DNA of 64,000 bases from an uncultured Alphaproteobacteria bacterium (GTDB taxonomy: Bacteria > Pseudomonadota > Alphaproteobacteria > HIMB59 > GCA-002718135). Of this stretch, positions 1 through 8,368 are shown piece by piece (the first letter of the stretch is position 1; each line of letters starts with the position of its first letter). Below the pieces are notes generated by a model, which ran no database searches, was not told the DNA's origin, and saw only the letters and a program-made list of their open reading frames with translations. The translations under genes were made by a program, and so were the position numbers. Location: NCBI GenBank assembly GCA_902621165.1, contig CACNKX010000001.1:277071-341070 (forward strand), in the 5' to 3' direction.

Positions 1-145
1 TATCTGCTCTTTTGTCACCCTCTCTTTTAGTAACTTTATCACCAATATATTGGATTACTTTCTGGCCTTTTTTAATATTAGTTTTTGCAAATAATCCAGA
101 ACCGTGAAGGGGTGATTTTTTTTTAAACCAAATTTTCTGCGTCAT
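1..145 (-). CDS. SET-domain protein, N-terminal fragment
   Basis: Partial gene cut by the left edge. Reverse translation from the ATG at 145 gives about 48 residues containing SPLHGSGLFAKTNIKKGQ and then a VIQYIGD stretch. This is the first conserved block of SET domains (small basic residue, HGxGLFA, then I..G..V..YxGD). Bacterial stand-alone SET proteins are predicted lysine methyltransferases of unknown target; no substrate can be inferred. The catalytic half lies outside the window. It is divergent from the phospholipase gene at 232, with 86 bp between the two starts. Confidence 0.7.
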   Translation of the reverse strand, partial: MTQKIWFKKKSPLHGSGLFAKTNIKKGQKVIQYIGDKVTKREGDKRAD

Positions 146-147
146 AC

Positions 148-177
148 TGTTATTTTTATACAATACACACATATAAT
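148..177 (+). promoter_or_regulatory. Candidate promoter of plcP1-agt1, weak Pho-box-like repeat
   Basis: A perfect -10 hexamer TATAAT lies at 172-177. Upstream at 148-165 is TGTTATT-TTTA-TACAATA, which has the 7-4-7 geometry of the better Pho boxes in this window but poor half-site similarity, and the gap to the -10 is 6 instead of 8-10. The -10 is plausible; regulation by PhoB at this copy is only a possibility. Confidence 0.3.
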
Positions 178-231
178 AATAAATTGTATTATAAAATGAT
201 ACTTTTATGTATAAGAACAAATCTTTAATTA

Positions 232-1044
232 ATGAAATTTGAAAGTAATAAAAAATTTTACCGCACAATTTGGATTTCGGATACCCATCTAGGAACCAGT
301 GGTTGTAAAAGCAAAATGCTTTTAGAATTCTTAGAAGAAACAGATTCGGAATATTTATTTTTAGTAGGCGACATTGTTGATGGATGGCGCATGCGTAAGA
401 AAATGTATTGGCCACAAGAACATAACGACGTGGTTCAAAAAGTTTTAAAGAAAGCGAAAAATGGAACTAGGGTAGTGCTTATCCCAGGAAATCATGATGA
501 AGTATTAAAAGATTTTACAAATTTTTCCTTTGGAGAAATTTCAATAAAAAATGAAGATACGCATCAATTAGCTGATGGAAGGAAAGTACTGATTACACAC
601 GGAGATGAATTTGATGCTGTGATAATTAATGCGAGGTGGTTAGCCAAAGTGGGATCAGCACTTTATGAATATTTACTAAAGTTAAATAATGTATTCAATT
701 TTATTCGACGAAAGATGGGCTTGTCTTATTGGTCACTGTCTCAATATTTAAAAAAGAAAACTAAGCATGCAACAAACTTTATTAGTAACTTTGAGTTTGC
801 TGTATCTGACAGAGCTAGAAGAGAAAATGCCGATGTTGTTGTGTGCGGGCATATACATAGACCAGAAATAAAGGAATTAAATGGTGTTCTCTATTGTAAT
901 GATGGTGACTGGATTGAAAGTTGCACAGCACTCGTTGAAGATGAAATTGGCAATTTATCAATTCTTAATTGGCCCGAAGAAAGAGAAAAATTAAAATTAA
1001 TTTCTTTAGAAGAAAGACGAAAAATAAAAGAGGATGCAGCCTAA
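232..1044 (+). CDS. plcP: PlcP-type phospholipase C (calcineurin-like metallophosphoesterase), copy 1
   Basis: 270 residues. All metal-binding motifs of the LpxH/UDP-diacylglucosamine-hydrolase-like calcineurin superfamily are visible: ISDTHLG (D17, H19), GDIVDGW, PGNHDE, THGDE and CGHIHRP. The family includes LpxH-like enzymes, but the 11-bp overlap with a GT4 glycosyltransferase is the arrangement known for PlcP, which removes the phospho-headgroup from phospholipids under phosphate starvation to yield diacylglycerol for glycolipid synthesis in marine heterotrophs. A second copy lies at 7484-8290 on the opposite strand, about two-thirds identical by eye. It probably acts at the cytoplasmic membrane surface; no signal peptide or membrane segment is seen. 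The PlcP assignment rests on the gene pair and setting; LpxH-like activity is the alternative. Confidence 0.8.
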   Translation: MKFESNKKFYRTIWISDTHLGTSGCKSKMLLEFLEETDSEYLFLVGDIVDGWRMRKKMYWPQEHNDVVQKVLKKAKNGTRVVLIPGNHDEVLKDFTNFSFGEISIKNEDTHQLADGRKVLITHGDEFDAVIINARWLAKVGSALYEYLLKLNNVFNFIRRKMGLSYWSLSQYLKKKTKHATNFISNFEFAVSDRARRENADVVVCGHIHRPEIKELNGVLYCNDGDWIESCTALVEDEIGNLSILNWPEEREKLKLISLEERRKIKEDAA

Positions 1045-2035
1045 AAAAATCGCGTTAATTAGTGATGCGTGGGTTCCTCAGGTAAATGGCGTAGTTACGA
1101 CATTTCAAAGCGTTATACCTATTCTAGAAAAAAAAGGTTTTGAAATTAAAATATTACATCCTGAGATGTTTAATAATTTTAGTTATCCTAGGTACAAAGA
1201 AATAAAAATTTCTTACAATACTAAAAAAGTTACTGAAAAATTTTTTAAAGAATTTAATCCAGATATTGTTCATATAATGACTGAAGGTCCAGTAGGTTTT
1301 GCTGGTCGTAAGTACTGTCTTAAAAATAAACTACAATACACTTCTTCCTTTCACACCCGTTTTCCTGACTACATGAAGCAAAGAGCTTTTATCCCAAAGA
1401 GATTTACATACTCCATATTAAGAAGACTACATAGTGATTCAGAAAGAGTTCTTGTTCCATCAGTTTCAATGCTAAATGAGTTAAAAAAATATAATTTTAA
1501 AAATTTAGTAGTTTGGAACAGAGGTGTTGATACAGAATTATTTAATCCAAATAAAAGAGACACAAACAGTAAAGATAGACAACTGACTTATGTTGGAAGA
1601 GTAGCAATTGAAAAAAATATTGAAGAATTTTTAAAACTTAAAGGAAATTATAATAAAATAGTTGTGGGGGATGGTCCTGAATTAGAAAAATATACTAATA
1701 AGTATCCTGAAGTAAATTTTGTCGGTGTAAAAACCGGAGAAGAATTAGCAAAGTATTATGCAAACGCAGATGTGTTTGTATTTCCTTCTAAAACAGACAC
1801 TTTAGGAAATGTAATACTTGAAGCATTGGCTAGTGGAACACCAGTTGCTGCATATCCAGTAACTGGGCCTATAGATGTATTAACAGATGAGAAGATTAAC
1901 ACTTTAGATAATGACTTATTACAATCAATTAAAAAAGCGCTTAAAGTAAAAAGGGTTGATTGTAGAAATTTTACACTTAATTTAACATGGGATAAATGCG
2001 TGAAAGAATTTTTAGAATACATGGTAAACGTCTAG
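1034..2035 (+). CDS. agt: Agt-type GT4 glycosyltransferase, copy 1 (diacylglycerol glycosyltransferase)
   Basis: 333 residues, GT-B fold, GT4 family. The N-terminal domain starts with ISDAWVPQVNGVVTTFQ, typical of mannosyltransferase/sulfoquinovosyltransferase-like GT4 enzymes. The C-terminal domain has YVGRVAIEKNIEEFL, VVGDGPE and the acidic EX7E-like block FPSKTDTLGNVILEALASG, in which the first acid is Asp. In phosphate-starved marine alphaproteobacteria the enzyme downstream of plcP (Agt) adds glucose or glucuronate to diacylglycerol, making MGDG/GADG-type lipids. The 11-bp overlap with plcP implies translational coupling and a shared task. Sugar-donor specificity cannot be read from the sequence. 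The paralogue at 6492-7487 is clearly homologous along its full length. Confidence 0.8.
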   Translation: MQPKKIALISDAWVPQVNGVVTTFQSVIPILEKKGFEIKILHPEMFNNFSYPRYKEIKISYNTKKVTEKFFKEFNPDIVHIMTEGPVGFAGRKYCLKNKLQYTSSFHTRFPDYMKQRAFIPKRFTYSILRRLHSDSERVLVPSVSMLNELKKYNFKNLVVWNRGVDTELFNPNKRDTNSKDRQLTYVGRVAIEKNIEEFLKLKGNYNKIVVGDGPELEKYTNKYPEVNFVGVKTGEELAKYYANADVFVFPSKTDTLGNVILEALASGTPVAAYPVTGPIDVLTDEKINTLDNDLLQSIKKALKVKRVDCRNFTLNLTWDKCVKEFLEYMVNV

Positions 2036-2055
2036 TTATTTAGAGTAATTTTGTA

Positions 2056-2712
2056 ATGACATATTCTTTAAGACAAAAAATACTAGCAGAATTTATTGGG
2101 ACATATTTTCTTGTACTAACAGTTGTAGGTAGTGGAATTATGGGAGAGTTAATGTCAAATGACCTTGGTATAATATTACTAGGAAACACAATTGCAACAG
2201 GTGCCATTTTATTTGTAATTATTTCTATGTTTATTAATATCTCAGGGGCATACTTTAATCCTGCTGTTGTATTAAGTGATATTATTCAAAAAAATATTCC
2301 TATTAATTATGGAATAATTTTTATTTTTACTCAGATTATTGCTGGTATATTTGGTTGTTTAACTGCAAATTGGTATTTTGAATATCCCATAATTGAATGG
2401 TCACTCAATGAAAGAGTTGGTGTATTTAAATTCTTTTCAGAAATAATTGCAACTGTTGGATTATTATTAACTATTTTTATATTAAAAGAGGTAAACAAGG
2501 AAAGAATAGCTATTGGTGTCGCTCTATTTATTACTGCAGGATATTGGTTTACATCATCAACAAGTTTTGCAAATCCAGCAGTAACCATAGGAAGAATGTT
2601 TACAGATAGTTTTAGTGGAATAAGTCCATCAAGCGTTATAGGTTTTATTTTAGCTCAGATTATTGGGGCTCTTATTGCTACAGTTACTGTTAGATTGTTT
2701 TTTAAAAATTAA
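2056..2712 (+). CDS. MIP-family channel, AqpS-like (candidate arsenite channel)
   Basis: 218 residues, six hydrophobic segments, with the two aquaporin half-helix motifs SGAYFNPAVV and SFANPAVTIGR, the latter with the pore arginine. The opening, LAEFIGTYFLVLTVVGSGIMGE, resembles the AqpS-like aquaporins that lie next to arsenic genes in rhizobia and export arsenite made by ArsC. An ArsC-type reductase is present at 9423-9842 and no ArsB or Acr3 gene is seen, so an arsenite outlet is a reasonable inference. Glycerol or water conduction is the alternative; glycerol would also fit a lipid-remodelling setting. It starts 20 bp after agt1 and could be in its operon. Its 3' end overlaps the convergent ppx gene by 4 bp. 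Confidence 0.75.
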   Translation: MTYSLRQKILAEFIGTYFLVLTVVGSGIMGELMSNDLGIILLGNTIATGAILFVIISMFINISGAYFNPAVVLSDIIQKNIPINYGIIFIFTQIIAGIFGCLTANWYFEYPIIEWSLNERVGVFKFFSEIIATVGLLLTIFILKEVNKERIAIGVALFITAGYWFTSSTSFANPAVTIGRMFTDSFSGISPSSVIGFILAQIIGALIATVTVRLFFKN

Positions 2713-3614
2713 TTCAACATATCATGTAAATAACCTTCACGAATTCCATATCTTACAAAAATAATATTTTTAATATTATAAAATGAAGCAAGGCTAAATA
2801 AAATATATGTAGATAATTTTAATTTATCTAATCGATTGGGTTGAACAACATTCAATTTTTTAATTTGTTTTTTATCCATAGAGTATAATTTGTGATAGAA
2901 TATTTCTAACTCTGAAAATGGTATCAGGTAGCCATGTAGTTTATTTTTCTTGATGCCATTTAGATGTAAATGTAGTTTTGCAAGATTGCGCCACATGCCT
3001 CCAATAACATAAATATTTCCGACGTTTTTAGAAAATTTAAGAGATTGGTTTTTAAATTTCGAAAATAAAAAATTATCAAATTTAATTTTAGTAGTTTTGT
3101 ACATATCAGATTCACTTCTTAAGATGCCAATTTTTAAACTTTTAGTCTCAAGTATGTTCTTATTTTTTATTGAACTAAGTTCTAAACTTCCACCTCCCAA
3201 GTCTGCAACTAAACCGATTGGATTTTTTATTGAACTAATTACACCTAGGGATCCACATTTAGCCTCATTTTTTGGTGAGAGCACTTCTACTCTTACTGAC
3301 TTTCTTTTCTTGAAAGGCTCAATAATTTCTTTTCCATTTATTGTTTCACGAATTGCGGCCGTTGCAATTATATGAATATCTAAGGACTCATAATCTTTTG
3401 CAATCTTAATATATTCTTCTAAGCATTTTATAGCTTCTTTTATTTTTATCGATGGGAGTTTACCTGTGTTAATACTTTCACCTAATTTTAAAAATTCTCT
3501 TTTTTGATAAAGTATTGGAAAAGGATAAATAGCTTGCGCGTATATAACCAGTCTAAATGTATTAGAACCTAGATCAATCACTGTTATGGGATTTTTGTTT
3601 TTCATTTTAGCCAT
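2709..3614 (-). CDS. ppx: Ppx/GppA-family exopolyphosphatase
   Basis: 301 residues, actin-like ATPase fold. Visible are the first phosphate loop VIDLGSNTFRLVIY, the middle glutamate region IHIIATAAIRET, the second loop GLVADLGGGSLEL and IYVIGGMWRNLA. It has only the two N-terminal domains; the C-terminal HD-like domain of E. coli Ppx is absent, as in short alphaproteobacterial versions. Expected role: processive removal of terminal phosphate from polyphosphate, or pppGpp hydrolysis. The polyphosphate kinase lies about 0.6 kb away (4166-6265), so polyphosphate turnover is the likelier role. It is divergent from sixA with about 30 bp between starts. Confidence 0.85.
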   Translation of the reverse strand: MAKMKNKNPITVIDLGSNTFRLVIYAQAIYPFPILYQKREFLKLGESINTGKLPSIKIKEAIKCLEEYIKIAKDYESLDIHIIATAAIRETINGKEIIEPFKKRKSVRVEVLSPKNEAKCGSLGVISSIKNPIGLVADLGGGSLELSSIKNKNILETKSLKIGILRSESDMYKTTKIKFDNFLFSKFKNQSLKFSKNVGNIYVIGGMWRNLAKLHLHLNGIKKNKLHGYLIPFSELEIFYHKLYSMDKKQIKKLNVVQPNRLDKLKLSTYILFSLASFYNIKNIIFVRYGIREGYLHDMLN

Positions 3615-3646
3615 GGAAATGTATATATCTAAAGTATTAAACTCGA

Positions 3647-4105
3647 ATGCTACAAGTTTATTTATTACGTCATGCCAAATCTAGTTGGGATAATTTAGAG
3701 CTTGATGACATTGATAGACCTCTCAATAAAAGAGGTATGAGAAATGCAAAACAATTTTCTAAAATATTAGATAAAAGAAAATTTCAAATTGGTCAGATAA
3801 TATGTTCTCCTTCTAAAAGAACAACTAGCACATATAATATAATTTCTAACTCGTTTGATCGCTCAGTAAAATTTACAATTGATAACGATATTTATGAATG
3901 TCCATCAAATATACTTGTAAGAAAAATTAAAAAATTAAAAAAAAATACTCTTATCATTGGACACAACCCTAGTTTGATAGAGTCAATTAATATTTTATGT
4001 AATTCAAATATTGAACATTTTCCAACCTGTGCTTTTGCTATAATATCCTTTAAAAATAGCTGGACTATTGATAAAATTTTAAAACCAAAAAATAAAAATT
4101 ATTAA
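3647..4105 (+). CDS. sixA: SixA-type histidine phosphatase
   Basis: 152 residues of the histidine phosphatase (phosphoglycerate-mutase-like) superfamily. The catalytic RHG-like motif is LLRHAKSSWD close to the N-terminus, and the second catalytic histidine is in LIIGHNPSL. Length and the RHAKSSWD signature match SixA, known in E. coli as a phosphohistidine phosphatase acting on phosphotransfer proteins. Its position between exopolyphosphatase and polyphosphate kinase suggests a role in phosphorus metabolism, but the substrate is unknown. The next gene, ppk, starts 60 bp downstream behind its own candidate Pho box, so sixA and ppk need not be strictly co-transcribed. Confidence 0.75.
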   Translation: MLQVYLLRHAKSSWDNLELDDIDRPLNKRGMRNAKQFSKILDKRKFQIGQIICSPSKRTTSTYNIISNSFDRSVKFTIDNDIYECPSNILVRKIKKLKKNTLIIGHNPSLIESINILCNSNIEHFPTCAFAIISFKNSWTIDKILKPKNKNY

Positions 4106-4110
4106 AGAAA

Positions 4111-4144
4111 TATGAATTTTTTATGAACATGTTTTTTTTATACC
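4111..4144 (+). promoter_or_regulatory. Candidate Pho box and -10 of ppk
   Basis: TATGAAT-TTTT-TATGAAC at 4111-4128 is a direct repeat with exact 11-bp period (7-4-7). A -10-like TATACC follows at 4139-4144, 10 bp beyond the box, the spacing used by PhoB-activated promoters. It lies 38 bp before the ppk ATG. Half-sites share the TGAA core with the boxes at 23201-23219 and 8317-8334. AT-rich DNA makes single sites unreliable; the support is the repeated geometry across the island. Confidence 0.5.
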
Positions 4145-4165
4145 TAAAAAATATAAAAAAAAATT

Positions 4166-6265
4166 ATGTTAAAAAAAAATACCGCTTATAACTATGCAAA
4201 CAGGGAATTGTCTTGGCTAAAATTCAATGAAAGAGTCTTAAGTCAGACATCTGATAGTAAAATTCCACTTTTAGAAAGGGTTAGATTTTTATCAATAGCA
4301 TTCTCTAATTTAGATGAATTTTTTATGGTTAGAGTAGCAGGATTGAATGTTCAAAAATTTTCACGAAATAAAAGTTTTGATGGATTAACACCACAACAAC
4401 AACTCAAGCTGATAGATAAAGAAACATCGAAGATGATTTCAAATATAAAATCAATATGGATAGATTTACTAAGAGAGCTTTCAGAAAACAAAATCCATAT
4501 AGATGTAGAAAAAACACTGAAAACAAAAGATAAAACATTTATTAAAAATTATTTAGAAGAAAATAATTGGGGGGTTTTAACGCCAATTATTATTGATCCA
4601 TCTCACCCATTTCCTTTTATACCAAATAAAGAAACAACCTTAGTATGTCGTTTAATGAATAATAAAAAAACTTTTTATGGAATACTAAGAGTGCCAGAGG
4701 GATTAGAAAAATTTATTAAATTACCTGGTAAAAAAACACGTTTTGTATCTATGGAGACAGCCCTACTTATTTCTTTAAAAGAAATTTTCCAGTGTGATAG
4801 GGTTTTGGATAAAGGTGTTTTTAGACCAATTAGGAATAGTGAATTAGAATTAGGGGGTGAAGGAGAAGATTTATTTTTAGTATTTCAAAAAGCTATTTTT
4901 GAGAGAAGAAGACAAGAGGTAATAAGAATTGATTTTGATGAAAGTATATCTAGTCACTTAATTAAATTCATAAATAAAAAACTTAACTATAAGGATGTAA
5001 ATACATATAAACTGCCAATACCCGTTAATCTTTCGAGTATAGAGTCAATTTTTTTGAAAGATTTTAAAAAATTATTTTTTCCAAAATTTAAGGTACGATT
5101 TCCTGAAAGAATTAAAGATTTTAAAAATGATTATTTTAAAGCTATAGCAAATAAAGATATTGTTATTCATCACCCTTTTGAATCTTTTGAAGTAGTGACG
5201 CAGTTTATTGATCAAGCTGCAGATGATCCAAAAGTCTTATCAATAAAACATACTTTATATCGAACTACTGATGACTCACCAATAGAAGCAAGTTTAGTTA
5301 GAGCAGCACAAAAAGGAAAATTAGTAACTGTCATTATAGAGTTGCAAGCACGTTTTGATGAAGAGCGTAACTTAAAATGGGCAAAAGAATTAGAATTAGC
5401 TGGAGCGCAAGTTGTTTTTGGCAATATTGATATGAAAACTCATGCAAAAATTACACTTGTAACAAGGAAGCAAATGAATTCTGTTGTAAATTACGCACAT
5501 TATGGAACAGGTAATTATCACCCGAGAAATGCAAGAGTTTATATGGATTTATCTTACTTCACCTGTGACAAAACATTAACAAATGATGCTGCAAAAATGT
5601 TTAATTATTTAACTAGTTATTCTGAACCAACAACAATAAAAAAAATAGTATATTCTCCAATAACTGCAAGAAACAAATTAAATGAACTAATTAGAAATGA
5701 AATTACAAATGCTGGAAAAAATAAACCATCTGGAATAGTATGTAAGTGTAATGCTCTTGTTGATAAACAAATTATTGATGAATTTTATAAAGCATCTCAA
5801 AAAAATGTAAAAATTGAATTGTTAATAAGAGGAATTTGCTCTCTAATACCTGGTAAAGAAAATCTATCAGAAAATATAGTTGTTAAAAGCATAATTGGTC
5901 GTTTTTTAGAACATACGAGAATATATTGTTTTTATAATGGTCATAAATTCCCTCATAGAAAAAATATCTTGTTTATTTCTTCTGCCGATTTAATGCAAAG
6001 AAATCTAGATAGGCGGGTTGAAACATTTATTCCTATTGAAAATGAAACTGTACATGAACAAATATTAAATCAGATCTTAATTGCCAGTATGACAGATAAT
6101 ACAAATTCTTGGCAAATGTTAAGTAATGGCAATTATCAGAAAAAAGAAATATCAAGCAAAGAGAAAAAATTTTCCTCTCACAATTTTTTTATCAAAAATC
6201 CAAGCTTGTCTGGGAGGGGTTCAGCAAAACTCAAATCTAGAGCTAAGTCTAATTTAAAAATTTGA
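4166..6265 (+). CDS. ppk1: Polyphosphate kinase 1
   Basis: 699 residues, normal PPK1 length. N-terminal domain with NRELSWLKFNERVL and SNLDEFFMVRVAG, then a head domain (DPSHPFPF), and two phospholipase-D-like C-terminal domains. The histidines expected at the active site are in MKTHAKITLV and FLEHTRIYCFYNG; the HYGTGNYHPRNAR block is also conserved. It makes polyphosphate from ATP and can run in reverse. Together with ppx at 2709-3614 it gives a storage and mobilisation pair. In P-limited marine bacteria ppk is often PhoB-controlled, which agrees with the candidate box just upstream. The poly-basic C-terminal tail after about residue 660 is likely disordered. Confidence 0.95.
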   Translation: MLKKNTAYNYANRELSWLKFNERVLSQTSDSKIPLLERVRFLSIAFSNLDEFFMVRVAGLNVQKFSRNKSFDGLTPQQQLKLIDKETSKMISNIKSIWIDLLRELSENKIHIDVEKTLKTKDKTFIKNYLEENNWGVLTPIIIDPSHPFPFIPNKETTLVCRLMNNKKTFYGILRVPEGLEKFIKLPGKKTRFVSMETALLISLKEIFQCDRVLDKGVFRPIRNSELELGGEGEDLFLVFQKAIFERRRQEVIRIDFDESISSHLIKFINKKLNYKDVNTYKLPIPVNLSSIESIFLKDFKKLFFPKFKVRFPERIKDFKNDYFKAIANKDIVIHHPFESFEVVTQFIDQAADDPKVLSIKHTLYRTTDDSPIEASLVRAAQKGKLVTVIIELQARFDEERNLKWAKELELAGAQVVFGNIDMKTHAKITLVTRKQMNSVVNYAHYGTGNYHPRNARVYMDLSYFTCDKTLTNDAAKMFNYLTSYSEPTTIKKIVYSPITARNKLNELIRNEITNAGKNKPSGIVCKCNALVDKQIIDEFYKASQKNVKIELLIRGICSLIPGKENLSENIVVKSIIGRFLEHTRIYCFYNGHKFPHRKNILFISSADLMQRNLDRRVETFIPIENETVHEQILNQILIASMTDNTNSWQMLSNGNYQKKEISSKEKKFSSHNFFIKNPSLSGRGSAKLKSRAKSNLKI

Positions 6266-6274
6266 AAATAGAAT

Positions 6275-6471
6275 TTAATCCCACTCACAATAATTGGACA
6301 TAAGCAGGAAGAAATAATACTGCGAGTGGTAAGATGTAATTAAATTTTATTTTTTACAGACGTGTTAATAGAATATTAAATTTTTATAAATTAAACTAAT
6401 TTTTTAATTTATTGGTTTTCAAATAAATTTTTTAGTTCCTTCAATTTTTGAAAATTGAATCTCTTACTTCT
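6275..6471. repeat. Direct repeat copy 1, with decayed arsC 3' remnant
   Basis: About 197 bp between ppk and agt2, similar over its whole length to 9286-9483 in the same orientation. It begins with TTAATCCCACTCACAA and ends near CTCTTACTTCT. The right part (about 6420-6471) matches, on the minus strand, the last ~17 codons of arsC, but a 1-nt deletion breaks the frame and gives an early stop, so it is a remnant and not a gene. The left part contains a 49-nt hairpin. Apart from this repeat I see nothing else in the 6266-6491 gap. Confidence 0.85.
6281..6329 (-). other. 49-nt hairpin in repeat copy 1
   Basis: Outer arms CCACTCACA (6281-6289) and TGCGAGTGG (6321-6329) pair on either strand (one G.U), continued by a weaker A/T stem after a 2-nt bulge; loop about 17 nt. 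The same 49-nt structure at 9292-9340 has TGTGAGTGG in that arm. In both places it lies 3' of a minus-strand gene, so it may be a transcript 3' end or terminator-like structure. No strong U tract follows directly. Confidence 0.5.
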
Positions 6472-6491
6472 TAGTAACTATAATTTTAAAA

Positions 6492-7487
6492 TTAATTTTT
6501 TGCATTTACAACATTTGATAGAAATTGATTTGCACATTTATCCCAAGTAAATTGCATTGCAAATTTTCTACAATCTTTTCTATCAATCTTTAAGGCTTTA
6601 TTAAGTGAGTTTTCAATATTATTATCAAGGCTATCAATTAATGAGTTTTTTAAAATATCTTTAGGACCTGTTACTGGGTAAGCAGCCACTGGTGTGCCAG
6701 AGGCTAAAGACTCTAAAATTACATTTCCAAATGTATCTGTTTTGGATGGGAATACCAATGCTTCAGCATTTGCATAATAGTTTGCTAGGTCTTGACCTTT
6801 TTTCATCCCAACGAAAGACACATATGGATATTTATTTTGTAATCGTTGCTTTTCTGGACCATCTCCAACAACAATTTTATGCATCTTAGTTCTTATTTCT
6901 AAAAACGCTTCGATGTTTTTTTCTAATGAAACCCTACCAATGTAAACAATATACTTTTTCATTCCCTTTTTTCTTTTTAAAGGATTAAATAATTCAGTAT
7001 TAACTCCCCTTGACCAAATTTTAAGATTTTGAAATTGATATTTAGTTAATTCGTTACGCATAGATATTGTTGGGACCAATACATTACATGCATTTTTATG
7101 AAAATTTTTTAAAAAAGAGTACCCAATTATTTTTGGTATCATTATTCTTTGCTCTATATATTCTGGAAATCTCGTATGAAAAGAGGTTGTATATCTCAAC
7201 TTATTATTCTCACAGAATTTTTTCCCCGCAATTCCAACTGGTCCTTCAGTGGCAATATGTATAACATCTGGATCATAATCACCAAAAAATTTTTCTGTTA
7301 TTTTTTTTGTATTAATTGCTATTTTTATTTCCTTATACCAAGGATAACTAAAATTAGTAAACATCATTGGGTGGAGTACTTCAATTTGATACTTTTGTTT
7401 TAAAAATGGATTAATATGTTGGTATGTATTTACCACACCATTAACTTGGGGAAGCCAAGCATCGGTAATGATCGCTAATTTTTTCAC
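6492..7487 (-). CDS. agt: Agt-type GT4 glycosyltransferase, copy 2
   Basis: 331 residues, full-length paralogue of the protein at 1034-2035. The same landmarks are present: ITDAWLPQVNGVVNTYQ, TSFHTRFPEYIEQR, YIGRVSLEKNIEAFL, VVGDGPE and FPSKTDTFGNVILESLASG. It overlaps plcP2 by 4 bp, so the pair is again translationally coupled. Expected role: glycosylation of diacylglycerol released by PlcP. Two diverged Agt copies could differ in sugar donor (for example glucose versus glucuronate) or in expression; sequence alone does not decide. Its 3' end is followed within 20 bp by the arsC-remnant repeat. Confidence 0.8.
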   Translation of the reverse strand: MKKLAIITDAWLPQVNGVVNTYQHINPFLKQKYQIEVLHPMMFTNFSYPWYKEIKIAINTKKITEKFFGDYDPDVIHIATEGPVGIAGKKFCENNKLRYTTSFHTRFPEYIEQRIMIPKIIGYSFLKNFHKNACNVLVPTISMRNELTKYQFQNLKIWSRGVNTELFNPLKRKKGMKKYIVYIGRVSLEKNIEAFLEIRTKMHKIVVGDGPEKQRLQNKYPYVSFVGMKKGQDLANYYANAEALVFPSKTDTFGNVILESLASGTPVAAYPVTGPKDILKNSLIDSLDNNIENSLNKALKIDRKDCRKFAMQFTWDKCANQFLSNVVNAKN

Positions 7488-8290
7488 ACTAATACACTTT
7501 CTGCTAGTTTGTTATGTTTATGTTGAAAAATTTTTTCTCTTTCAATTGACCAGTCAATAAGGGATAATTGTCCCTCATTATTTTCCACTAGCGCAGAACA
7601 ACTCTCAACCCAATCACCATCATTGCAATATAAAACTCCATTTAATTTTTTTATAATGGGCTTATGAATATGGCCGCACACAACAACATCAGCATTTGCT
7701 CTTTTAGCACTATCAGATACGGCAAACTCAAAGTTAGAAATAAAATTCGTGGCTCTTTTTGTTTGATTTTTGAGAAATTGAGATAATGACCAATAAGATA
7801 GACCTAGTTTTCTTCTGACAAAATTTAGATAGTTATTCAACTTTAATATAAATTCGTATAGAGATGACCCAATACTTGCCAGCCATTTAGCGTTTAATAT
7901 AACTGCATCAAATTCATCACCATGTAAAACAAGGGCATTTCTTCCATCAGCTAATTTGTGTGTAAACTTATTTTTTATTGATATATTCCCTAGTGAAAAA
8001 CTTGTGTAACTTTTCACAAGTTCGTCATGATTACCTGGGATAAATATTACTTTTGTACCTTTTCTTGCTTTACGCAAAATCTTCTGGATAATGTCATTAT
8101 GAGTTTGATGCCAATAAATTTTTTTTTTCATTCTCCATGCATCAATAATATCGCCAACTAAAAATAAATATTTTGAATCTGTTGATCTCAAAAATTCAAG
8201 AAGCATTTCACTCTTGCTATTTTCTGTTCCAAGATGAAGATCAGATATCCATATAGTTCTATAATATGAAACTGATTGCTGATCTTTCAT
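7484..8290 (-). CDS. plcP: PlcP-type phospholipase C, copy 2
   Basis: 268 residues. It has all calcineurin-type motifs in order: ISDLHLG, GDIIDAW, PGNHDE, LHGDE and CGHIHKP. Long identical blocks with copy 1 include GLSYWSLSQ, ATNFISNFEFAVSD and GVLYCNDGDW. It differs mainly at both termini. It is first in a plcP2-agt2 unit and is preceded by a good Pho-box candidate at 8317-8334, whereas copy 1 has only a weak one. Inferred function: headgroup removal from phospholipids during phosphate starvation, feeding diacylglycerol to the overlapping glycosyltransferase. Confidence 0.8.
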   Translation of the reverse strand: MKDQQSVSYYRTIWISDLHLGTENSKSEMLLEFLRSTDSKYLFLVGDIIDAWRMKKKIYWHQTHNDIIQKILRKARKGTKVIFIPGNHDELVKSYTSFSLGNISIKNKFTHKLADGRNALVLHGDEFDAVILNAKWLASIGSSLYEFILKLNNYLNFVRRKLGLSYWSLSQFLKNQTKRATNFISNFEFAVSDSAKRANADVVVCGHIHKPIIKKLNGVLYCNDGDWVESCSALVENNEGQLSLIDWSIEREKIFQHKHNKLAESVLV

Positions 8291-8301
8291 TTTATTAATA
8301 A

Positions 8302-8334
8302 ATAATAGAAAGAATTTGTTAAAATTTTATTTCA
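8302..8334 (-). promoter_or_regulatory. Candidate Pho box and -10 of plcP2-agt2
   Basis: On the minus strand TGAAATA-AAAT-TTTAACA (8334-8317) is a 7-4-7 direct repeat with 11-bp period. After a 9-nt gap comes TATTAT (8307-8302) as -10. The start codon is 11 bp further. This is one of the best-formed sites in the window. Confidence 0.55.
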
Positions 8335-8368
8335 ATTACATTAACTAAATTTTTTTTTTACAGAAGTA

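Noticed and set aside
197-214. TGATACT-TTTA-TGTATAA, a 7-4-7 repeat before plcP1
   Set aside because: It ends only 17 bp before the start codon, leaving no room for a -10 and transcription start downstream; half-sites differ from the other boxes.
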